The notes under the pieces were generated by a model, which worked only from the letters and a program-made list of their open reading frames with translations, ran no database searches and was not told the DNA's origin. 5,555 nucleotides of DNA from Methylococcaceae bacterium NSP1-2 (GTDB lineage: Bacteria; Pseudomonadota; Gammaproteobacteria; Methylococcales; Methylomonadaceae), in the NCBI GenBank assembly GCA_002256685.1, contig NQJH01000144.1, positions 1 to 5,555 on the forward strand, given 5' to 3'. This document shows positions 1-5,402 of the stretch, piece after piece (positions within the stretch are counted from its first letter, which is position 1; the number at the start of each line of letters is the position of its first letter). The translations under genes were made by a program, and so were the position numbers.

Positions 1-1
1 C

Positions 2-415
2 CAATTAATTGAAGGTGAAATTCCGGTGTTATTAGATGTGGGACATAACCCAGAGGCTGTTAAAACGCTGGTTGAGTATCTCACCACCACCTTCCCTGAA
101 AAACGTATACACGCTATTTTTTCAATGATGAAAGACAAGGATATAGCAAGCGTTCTTGAGATTATGAACCCCGTGATTTACGATTGGTTTTTTGTGCCGT
201 TAACCAACCCTAGGGTCGCAACAGAATCCATGATGCGTAGAATTTTTTCACAAAGTTCAGTTGCTAAGGTATCCTTTGGCTTTACTGATTTTTCAGAGGC
301 TTACCAAGCGGCAAAAATGCAGTCACAAAAAGGTGATCTACTGTTGGTTTTCGGATCTTTTCTTTTGGTATCCGATTGTTTAATAAATTTGACAGAAAGT
401 GAGTTGACAAAATGA
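2..415 (+). CDS. folC: Bifunctional folylpolyglutamate/dihydrofolate synthase, C-terminal part (5' end outside window)
   Basis: The gene enters from the left edge and shows about its last 137 residues; the first full codon is at position 2. FolC is a cytoplasmic, Mur-ligase-like ATP-dependent enzyme. It adds glutamate to dihydropteroate (making dihydrofolate) and extends the glutamate tail of reduced folates. What is seen is the C-terminal Mur-ligase lobe. It opens with LLDVGHNPEA, which matches the family's LDVAHNP(H/E)A signature, continues through the IHAIFSMMKDKD segment (family form: G...DKD), and ends with LLLVFGSFLLVSD, the counterpart of the usual GSF-x-T/L-V strand near the FolC C-terminus. 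The GTG at position 26 is internal and not a real start, because the frame stays open to the edge. The stop overlaps the ATG of the next gene (ATGA at 412-415), so the two are probably co-transcribed and translationally coupled. The identification rests on both motifs and the following dedD and purF. Confidence 0.93.
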   Translation, partial: QLIEGEIPVLLDVGHNPEAVKTLVEYLTTTFPEKRIHAIFSMMKDKDIASVLEIMNPVIYDWFFVPLTNPRVATESMMRRIFSQSSVAKVSFGFTDFSEAYQAAKMQSQKGDLLLVFGSFLLVSDCLINLTESELTK

Positions 416-1220
416 ATCCAGAGTTAAAACAACGGTTGATTGGTGCAGCAGTTGTGACCGCACTAGCGACTATTTTTATTCCTATGCTGTTTATAAATTG
501 CCAACCCCTGCGAATAAAACGCCAAAAACACCGAATGCAGTCACAGAAGGCGAGCCGACTGACGCAGTAACCGATGCTGAAATGGTAGACGATGCCGAAG
601 CCGAGGCAACAACCGAACCACCTGTCAACGAATCAACACCGACCCCAGCAGATGCACAAGCTGTCGCTGAGGAAGAACAACCGCCTGTTGCCGAAGAAGA
701 AGCCGAACCGTTAGACACCGGTATTATTCCAGAAGCAAAATTACCGGTAAAAAAACCGACAACTAAACCAATAAAGCCTGTTGTAGACACTGAAGTTGCG
801 GCAAAAGTTAAGCCCGTGATTAAAAAAACAGAAGCCAATACACCTAAACTATTGCCTACAACAAAACCTGCCGACGTTGTCGCAGTCGTTAAACCCGCTA
901 TAAAGAAAACAGAGGTTAGCCCCTCTACAGTAAAACCTGCAACGCCAGCCGTCGCGGTTACACCTGAAAAAACCGCTAAACCGCCAGAATTAGTGCGTTG
1001 GACGATACACGCAGGTAGTTTTGGTCAAAAAGACAATGCCACTACGCTGATGAAAACTCTGCGTGAACAAGGCATACCCGTTTCAATAGAAACCATTCAA
1101 TCTGCCAAAGGTCCTATGTATCGACTTAAAATAGGACCCGAACTTGATAAAAAGAAAGCCGCCGCCAATAAAGCCAAATTGGACAAACAAGGCGTGAATA
1201 ATGTACTGATTGCCGAGTAA
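412..1220 (+). CDS. dedD: DedD-like SPOR-domain cell division protein, apparently frameshifted near 487-500
   Basis: SPOR proteins of the DedD type are single-pass inner-membrane proteins. Their periplasmic C-terminal domain binds glycan strands stripped of stem peptides at the septum. The start at 412 (ATGA overlap with folC) gives MNPELKQRLIGAAVVTALAT followed by IFIPMLF, the characteristic DedD anchor: a short basic cytoplasmic tail, then one membrane helix at about residues 9-27. That frame then runs into a basic, atypical tail and stops at 568-570. One frame back (-1), a sequence open from before 498 to 1220 carries a long Ala/Pro/Thr/Glu/Lys linker and, over its last 75 or so residues, a SPOR domain (VRWTIHAGSFGQKDNA, then MYRLKIGP, ending NNVLIAE). 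One extra T in the GTTT at 489-492 would join them as MLFYKLPTPAN, about 269 residues. The TTG at 498 has no ribosome binding site and would give a protein without an anchor. The gene ends in tandem stops (TAA TAG). A sequencing error and a real recent mutation are both possible. Confidence 0.85.
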
Positions 1221-1224
1221 TAGT

Positions 1225-1309
1225 GTAGGTTGGGGTGAGCAAAACGAACCCCAACCCCAACAAAAACGACTAGCGTAATTGTTGGGGTTCAACCCTCACC
1301 ACAACCTAC
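1225..1309. repeat. Two REP-like units in inverted orientation (BIME-like), between dedD and purF
   Basis: The left unit (1225-1255) starts with GTAG and continues as a small hairpin, with GTTGGGGT at 1229-1236 pairing to ACCCCAAC at 1248-1255. The right unit is its inverted copy: read on the minus strand from 1309 to 1281 it again starts GTAGGTTG and ends GAACCCCAAC. The two units can also pair with each other over about 24 base pairs (8 + 6 + 10), interrupted by one mismatch and an internal loop, around a loop at 1256-1280. CCCCAAC at 1255-1261 gives a further alternative partner for 1281-1287. A GTAG/GGAG tetranucleotide directly 5' of a stem is the known hallmark of REP elements mobilised by RAYT (TnpA-REP) transposases; assigning this element to that class is inference. 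The structure follows the dedD stop by a few bases and could also dampen read-through or protect the 3' end. There is no U-run typical of an intrinsic terminator. Confidence 0.72.
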
Positions 1310-1312
1310 GAT

Positions 1313-1404
1313 TTTTCAATTAACACCTTACAAAAATATATCCCGTCACTGTGCCGAGATACACCCCTCATCGCTAACAACTTTTACAATCAGGTTAAAA
1401 TATA
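1313..1404 (+). other. purF leader region, no gene seen
   Basis: Between the repeat and purF lie about 90 AT-rich bases with no open frame of note and no remnant of cvpA that I can recognise. A weak promoter-like pair (TTTTCA at 1313-1318 and TATATC at 1337-1342, 18 bases apart) is the best candidate for purF's own promoter, but each box matches consensus at only four of six positions. I do not see a clear PurR operator. The purF ribosome binding site is weak: only AGG at 1392-1394, ten bases ahead of the ATG. Confidence 0.3.
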
Positions 1405-2913
1405 ATGTGTGGTATTGCCGCTATCGTTTCACATCAAGCTGTTAATCAAGATTTATATGATGCACTAACAGTGTTACAACATCGGGGACAAGATGCCGCA
1501 GGTATCGTTACCTGTGAACGCGGACGTTTACATCTGCGTAAAGATAACGGTCTTGCTCGTGATGTATTTACCAACGCCCAAATGCTAAAACTAAAAGGCA
1601 ACATGGGTATAGCGCATGTGCGTTATCCAACCGCAGGCTGTACCAGTTCTGCGGAAGCACAACCTTTTTACGTCAACTCGCCTTTTGGTTTGACACTGGC
1701 ACATAACGGCAATCTAACCAATACGGCTGAATTAAAAATAGCCTTATTTGTTGAAGATCAACGTCATCTCAATACCGACTCAGATTCCGAAGTGTTACTG
1801 AACGTGTTTGCTCACGAATTGCAAAGTTTAGGCAAACTGCGCTTAAGCGTCGAGGATGTTTTTCAAGCGGTATCGAATGTACATCGCCGTTGCCGTGGTG
1901 CTTATGCCGTCGTCATTATGATTACTGGTTTTGGCATTTTAGGTTTTAGAGACCCACATGGCATTCGCCCCATCGTTTTTGGTGAGCGAAAAAGCGAAGC
2001 AGGCACTGAATTTATGATTGCCTCCGAAAGTGTCGCACTGGACGTGCTGGGCTTTGAACTGACTCGCGACATAGAACCAGGGGAAGCTATCTTTATTGAA
2101 GCCTCAGGTGAATTTCACAGTAAACAATGTGCTGAACAAACCGACCATTGCCCGTGTATTTTTGAATACGTTTATTTTGCCCGCCCTGATTCTATTATCG
2201 ATGACATTTCCGTCTATAAAGCGCGGTTACGCATGGGCGACAAACTCGCTGACAAAGTGCTGAGAGAATGGCCAGACCATGATATTGATGTTGTCATCCC
2301 TATTCCCGACACCAGCCGCACTGCCGCTCTACAAATGGCAAACAAACTGGCTGTAAAATTTAGCGAAGGCTTCATTAAAAACCGCTACATCGGGCGCACA
2401 TTTATCATGCCGGGGCAGAAAATGCGTGAAAAATCGGTGCGTCAAAAACTCAATGCCATCGGACTCGAATTTGAAGGTAAAAATGTTCTGCTGGTTGATG
2501 ATTCTGTGGTCAGAGGCACAACCTCCGCACAAATCATTCAAATGGCACGCGATGCAGGTGCGAAAAAAGTTTATTTTGCTTCCGCCGCGCCACCTGTTCG
2601 TTACCCGAATGTTTACGGTATCGACATGCCAGCCGCACATGAACTGATTGCCCACAATCGCACCGAAGAAGAAGTATGCGTTGAAATTGGTGCTGATAAA
2701 CTTATTTATCAAAATTTAGACGATCTAATCGCCGCCGTCCAAAAAGGCAATCCAAAAATTAAGCATTTTGATACCTCCTGCTTTAGTCATGAATATATTA
2801 CAGGTGATGTTGATGATGCCTATTTGGATCAAATAGAAGCCCTACGCAATGACCATGCCCAAGGTGAACGCAACTCAGAAAGCTTCATTATTGAAATGCA
2901 GAATAGTGCTTAG
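1405..2913 (+). CDS. purF: Amidophosphoribosyltransferase (glutamine PRPP amidotransferase)
   Basis: PurF catalyses the first committed step of purine synthesis in the cytoplasm: PRPP + glutamine + H2O give 5-phosphoribosylamine, glutamate and pyrophosphate. The 502 residues match the E. coli-type length. The protein opens MCGIA, so Cys2 becomes the N-terminal catalytic nucleophile once Met is removed, with no propeptide. The class II glutaminase half (about 2-235) shows LQHRGQDAAGI, HVRYPTAG (Arg73), AHNGNLTN (Asn101-Gly102, oxyanion hole) and TDSDSE (Asp127). The phosphoribosyltransferase half shows EYVYFARPDS, the flexible loop region KNRYIGRTFIMPGQ (326-338) and the PRPP-binding loop VLLVDDSVVRGTT (361-373), followed by YGIDMPA. 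Cysteines at 242, 249 and 251 do not fit the iron-sulfur ligand pattern of the Bacillus-type enzyme. All key residues are present, so it should be active. The start is fixed by the need for Cys at position 2. Unusually, cvpA does not precede it. Confidence 0.98.
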   Translation: MCGIAAIVSHQAVNQDLYDALTVLQHRGQDAAGIVTCERGRLHLRKDNGLARDVFTNAQMLKLKGNMGIAHVRYPTAGCTSSAEAQPFYVNSPFGLTLAHNGNLTNTAELKIALFVEDQRHLNTDSDSEVLLNVFAHELQSLGKLRLSVEDVFQAVSNVHRRCRGAYAVVIMITGFGILGFRDPHGIRPIVFGERKSEAGTEFMIASESVALDVLGFELTRDIEPGEAIFIEASGEFHSKQCAEQTDHCPCIFEYVYFARPDSIIDDISVYKARLRMGDKLADKVLREWPDHDIDVVIPIPDTSRTAALQMANKLAVKFSEGFIKNRYIGRTFIMPGQKMREKSVRQKLNAIGLEFEGKNVLLVDDSVVRGTTSAQIIQMARDAGAKKVYFASAAPPVRYPNVYGIDMPAAHELIAHNRTEEEVCVEIGADKLIYQNLDDLIAAVQKGNPKIKHFDTSCFSHEYITGDVDDAYLDQIEALRNDHAQGERNSESFIIEMQNSA

Positions 2914-2948
2914 GTTAAGCTGATATAACTAAAGCACAATAAAATGAT

Positions 2949-2974
2949 GTAGGTGCGAATGAATTCGCACCTAC
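2949..2974. repeat. Perfect 26-base palindrome downstream of purF
   Basis: GTAGGTGCGAAT (2949-2960) is followed, after a two-base centre GA, by its exact reverse complement ATTCGCACCTAC (2963-2974). Folded as RNA it gives 11 base pairs with a four-base loop. It lies 36 bases after the purF stop and has no U-run after it, so it is not a textbook terminator, though it could stabilise or trim the purF 3' end. It also begins with GTAG, like the REP-like units ahead of purF, but its stem sequence is different. It is most likely a dispersed intergenic palindrome; copy number cannot be judged from this window. Confidence 0.75.
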
Positions 2975-3035
2975 TCTATGCTTGAATCAATTTATACTGC
3001 TTCTGCTGTACCAGAATAATCAGGAAATCGTAGTA

Positions 3036-3076
3036 TAACCTTCGCGTTGCCCATCAACTGAGCAACGCAGAGGTTA
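3036..3076 (+). repeat. Interrupted hairpin just upstream of the NERD gene
   Basis: TAACCT (3036-3041) pairs with AGGTTA (3071-3076), and GCGTTGC (3044-3050) pairs with GCAACGC (3062-3068). The two helices are separated by a 2x2 internal loop, and the hairpin loop is 11 bases (3051-3061). The stem ends seven bases before the ribosome binding site of the NERD gene, so if it is in the transcript it forms within the 5' leader. It may be a regulatory leader hairpin, a terminator-like block between purF and the NERD gene, or another dispersed palindrome; the sequence alone does not decide. Confidence 0.6.
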
Positions 3077-3083
3077 CTGCATT

Positions 3084-3090
3084 AAAGGAA
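3084..3090 (+). promoter_or_regulatory. Ribosome binding site of the NERD gene
   Basis: AAAGGAA lies nine bases ahead of the ATG at 3100. It supports that start codon over later in-frame alternatives, and it sits directly downstream of the leader hairpin. Confidence 0.7.
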
Positions 3091-3099
3091 TTTCACATA

Positions 3100-3795
3100 A
3101 TGTCACTAAAATCATTAGCAAAAGGTTGGTTCGGAGAAGTTCAAGGCACACTGGCTAAGAAAATATTTTTGAACTCGCGTATTTATATTGACATAAATAA
3201 CGTCACACTTCTTACAGCCAACGGCACAACCCAAATCGACCACGTTATTGTTTCCCGCTATGGGGTGTTTGTCGTCGAAACCAAAAACATGGGCGGCTGG
3301 ATATTCGGCGATGAAAAAAGTCCGCAATGGACACAAGTTCTCTTTGACAAAAAGTTTACCTTTCAAAACCCGCTACACCAAAATTACCGCCATACCAAAG
3401 CACTGTCTGACTTTCTGGGTGTTGACCACAAAAAATTCTTTTCAGTCGTGAAGTTTTGGGGGGAATGTCAGTTTAAAACCGCTATGCCATCCAATGTAAT
3501 GAAAAGCGGTTATACGACGTATATCAAAAGCAAAACGGTTGTTCTCTTTTCTGAGCAACAAGTTCAAGAAATGGTTAGCGCAATCAAGCAAGGCATGTTA
3601 CCAAAAAGCAGAGCTACTCGACGGCAACATATTGCTTCACTGAAAGATCGATTTGAAAACCCGCGTATCTGTCCAAAATGCAGTAGTCTATTAGTGATAC
3701 GCACTGCAAAATCTGGTAATAGCGTAGGTTCGCAATTTTATGGCTGTACAAAATACCCCACTTGCCGCCACGTCGAAAAACTTGAAAAAATATAA
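3100..3795 (+). CDS. NERD nuclease-related domain protein with C-terminal topoisomerase-type zinc ribbon
   Basis: This is a 231-residue protein with no signal peptide or membrane segment, so probably cytoplasmic. Residues about 11-120 form a NERD domain, a branch of the PD-(D/E)XK nuclease fold. GEVQG carries Glu13, TTQIDHVIVSRYGVFVVETKN carries Asp47 and the Glu60-x-Lys62 pair, and QNPLHQNYRH (89-98) is the family's usual Q-NP-xQ segment. These are the expected metal-binding and catalytic positions, so the nuclease core looks intact. Residues 191-223 form a four-cysteine zinc ribbon (CPKC at 191-194, GC at 215-216, YPTC ending at 222) of the type found at the C-terminus of bacterial topoisomerase I, where it contacts DNA. 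This domain pair is a known architecture of uncharacterised bacterial proteins. DNA binding or cleavage is inferred from the domains and no substrate is known. It stands alone between purF and the convergent nor operon, flanked by palindromic repeats, which suggests an accessory gene. Confidence 0.88.
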   Translation: MSLKSLAKGWFGEVQGTLAKKIFLNSRIYIDINNVTLLTANGTTQIDHVIVSRYGVFVVETKNMGGWIFGDEKSPQWTQVLFDKKFTFQNPLHQNYRHTKALSDFLGVDHKKFFSVVKFWGECQFKTAMPSNVMKSGYTTYIKSKTVVLFSEQQVQEMVSAIKQGMLPKSRATRRQHIASLKDRFENPRICPKCSSLLVIRTAKSGNSVGSQFYGCTKYPTCRHVEKLEKI

Positions 3796-3818
3796 TAAAT
3801 TGGGAGGTGGTTAAATCT

Positions 3819-3898
3819 GGAGTCAAAAAGCTTTAGCTTTTTGTGATTCGCCAATAGCTAAAGCTATTGGACTCCTCTCTCTTAGAGAAGAGGAGTCC
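3819..3898. repeat. Cluster of three hairpins with alternative pairings in the convergent gap
   Basis: Three perfect or near-perfect hairpins lie side by side. The first is CAAAAAGCT (3824-3832) with AGCTTTTTG (3835-3843). The second is CCAATAGCT (3851-3859) with AGCTATTGG (3862-3870). The third is GGACTCCTCT (3869-3878) with AGAGGAGTCC (3889-3898). In addition GGAGTC at 3819-3824 can pair with GACTCC at 3870-3875, enclosing the first two hairpins as a three-way junction; this competes with the third hairpin. The first two share a GCTTTAGC/GCTAAAGC core. The block lies between the ends of two convergent genes and probably limits read-through from both sides. The A5/T5 arms of the first hairpin resemble a weak bidirectional terminator. 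Its layered symmetry also fits a dispersed palindromic repeat. Confidence 0.75.
3824..3843. terminator. Candidate bidirectional terminator hairpin between the NERD gene and norB
   Basis: A nine-pair symmetric stem with A-run and T-run arms sits 28 bases after the NERD gene stop, in a convergent gap where terminators are expected for both transcripts. The GC content of the stem is low and the T-run forms part of the stem, so strength is uncertain. Confidence 0.4.
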
Positions 3899-3909
3899 CT
3901 ATCATCAAC

Positions 3910-5400
3910 TTAGGTTATTTGATGGGTTTCCTGTGCTTTGCGGGTCTCGCCTTTACCGATGGTCAATAAATCCCAAATCAGTAAAATTAAACCTGCAAAG
4001 GTCATTAAGCCAAAAAACCAACGCCACACCATCGCCGCTTGAAATGATGGATGATTTTGAGCAGTGAAATAACCGCCCCACGTTGAACCTTCCACAGCGC
4101 GTTCGATAAATGACTGTTCATAACCTGCGATGAGTAACGCAATCGTCATACCGACTACGCCCGCATTCAACAAGCCTAATGCCCACTTCCACCGCCATGC
4201 GTTAGGCATATCACCACTCATCCAGACACCGCCGCGCCAATGTTGAATAGCTAAATAAAAGAACGCAATATTAATGGTGGCATACGCGCCAAAAAACGCT
4301 AAATGCCCGTGTGATGCTGACCATTGTGTGCCGTGCGTGTACAAATTGATTTGTGGTAAGGTGTGCATAAAACCCCACACACCCGCACCAAAAAAGTTAC
4401 CAAAGGCATGAGCGATAACCCACGCTAACGCGGGATGATTACCATTTTTAAATGCGTGTGCGCCAGAGTCATACACTGCATGAACTACCATAGCAACTAA
4501 CGGAATTGGTTCTAAGGCAGAGAAAAATCCGCCAATCGTCAACCAATATTCAGGTGTACCTATCCAAAAATAATGATGACCCAGCCCTAAAATCCCTGAG
4601 CCAAACATCAACGCCACTTCAATATATAACCATGTTTGGACAATTTTCCGTCTAACACCTAACAGTTTCATCAATGACCACGCCATGATGACACCGACTA
4701 ACACTTCCCAAGTGGCTTCTACCCACAAGTGAATCACCCACCACCACCAATATTGATCATGCGTGATGTTAGTCATGTAGAACATACCAGCAACATACAA
4801 ACCTGCCAGTGCGACTAAATCCAGTGTTAAAACTCCTGCAATACCAGACCATTTGCCTTTACTAAAGGTAGCAACCACGTTGTAGAAAAAGATTAGCATC
4901 ACGATGACAATGCCAATATCTGCCCAGCGAGGAGCTTCAATATATTCGCGTCCTTCGTTAATCAACCACAAACTGGAATCTTTACCCGCGCCAGTTTGAA
5001 TTAATAAATACACCAACACGACTATCGTGACTGCGCCAGTTAATACCCAAAACGCAATATTGCCCAGTTTTAAACCGACAATTTCGGTGCCGCTTTCATC
5101 TTCTAATAACCAATACACACAGCCGATAAAACCGTAGAGCATCCACACAATCATCGCGTTGATATGCACCATACGATTAACACTAAAATCTAGCCAATCG
5201 TATAGAAAGTTAGGAAAAATAAATTGTGTCGCGGCTATCATGCCAAACAACAGTTGGGCAAAAAACAAAATCACCGCAACAATAAAATACTTAACAGCGA
5301 GTTGCTGTCCATCACTTAAATTGGTACTGTCTAAGGCTACCCATGCTTTAAAGTCGGCGAAACAGGCACGCGATTTTTCACATAATTCTTTTGCGTTCAT
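3910..5400 (-). CDS. norB: Nitric oxide reductase, cytochrome b-containing large subunit (cNOR NorB)
   Basis: NorB is the catalytic subunit of the cytochrome-c-dependent NO reductase in the inner membrane, a haem-copper oxidase relative that reduces two NO to N2O at a haem b3/non-haem iron centre. The 496 residues contain about 12 membrane helices. All metal ligands are present, placed by comparison with the Pseudomonas protein: His79 (MVHINAMIVW) and His366 for haem b; His364 (ASHGH) for haem b3; His224 and Glu228 (HLWVEATWE), His275 and His276 (LGHHYFWIG) for FeB; plus the conserved Glu297 (FFSALEPIP). WGFMHTLPQINLYTHGTQ is a family hallmark. There is no fused N-terminal quinol-oxidising extension, so this is not qNOR, and a separate norC is present. 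It has about 17-19 extra N-terminal residues compared with Pseudomonas NorB. It starts two bases after the norC stop with a strong ribosome binding site. No norQ or norD follows; the operon ends at the hairpin cluster. Confidence 0.97.
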   Translation of the reverse strand: MNAKELCEKSRACFADFKAWVALDSTNLSDGQQLAVKYFIVAVILFFAQLLFGMIAATQFIFPNFLYDWLDFSVNRMVHINAMIVWMLYGFIGCVYWLLEDESGTEIVGLKLGNIAFWVLTGAVTIVVLVYLLIQTGAGKDSSLWLINEGREYIEAPRWADIGIVIVMLIFFYNVVATFSKGKWSGIAGVLTLDLVALAGLYVAGMFYMTNITHDQYWWWWVIHLWVEATWEVLVGVIMAWSLMKLLGVRRKIVQTWLYIEVALMFGSGILGLGHHYFWIGTPEYWLTIGGFFSALEPIPLVAMVVHAVYDSGAHAFKNGNHPALAWVIAHAFGNFFGAGVWGFMHTLPQINLYTHGTQWSASHGHLAFFGAYATINIAFFYLAIQHWRGGVWMSGDMPNAWRWKWALGLLNAGVVGMTIALLIAGYEQSFIERAVEGSTWGGYFTAQNHPSFQAAMVWRWFFGLMTFAGLILLIWDLLTIGKGETRKAQETHQIT

Positions 5401-5402
5401 GC

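Noticed and set aside
484..500. Programmed -1 ribosomal frameshift in dedD
   Set aside because: The zero-frame codons CTG TTT ATA AAT do not form a slippery heptamer, and I see no stimulatory Shine-Dalgarno or strong hairpin next to them.
491..838. Open frame on the minus strand opposite the DedD-like linker
   Set aside because: It is a Ser/Ala/Gly/Val-rich shadow of the low-complexity linker, with no domain and no sensible position in the operon.
1401..1406. TATAAT at the purF start as a -10 box
   Set aside because: It overlaps the ATG itself, and the nearest -35-like TTTACA (1383-1388) is only 12 bases away, so it cannot drive purF with its Cys2-encoding start.
2329..2712. Open frames within purF (minus strand 2329-2712, plus strand 2426-2647)
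   Set aside because: They lie wholly inside the well-conserved PRPP-binding half of purF and have no recognisable product.
1405..2913. Iron-sulfur, propeptide-type PurF
   Set aside because: Cys follows the initiator Met directly, and the cysteine positions do not match the Bacillus-type cluster ligands.
2993..2998. TATACT as a -10 box for the NERD gene
   Set aside because: No acceptable -35 hexamer lies 16-18 bases upstream and there is no extended -10 motif, so I do not list it as a promoter.
3802..3810. GGGAGGTGG as a ribosome binding site for a small gene after the NERD gene
   Set aside because: No start codon with an open frame of useful length follows at a suitable distance; the sequence runs straight into the hairpin block.
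1225..3898. CRISPR array or integron-like attachment sites
   Set aside because: The inverted repeats are not regularly spaced copies of one unit, and there are no spacers, cas genes or integrase in view.
3867..4067. Plus-strand open frame across the hairpin block and norB end
   Set aside because: It begins inside a palindrome and is otherwise antisense to norB's conserved C-terminal helices.
3910..5400. Quinol-dependent single-subunit NO reductase (qNOR)
   Set aside because: The protein lacks the fused N-terminal extension of qNOR, and a separate NorC subunit is encoded directly upstream.
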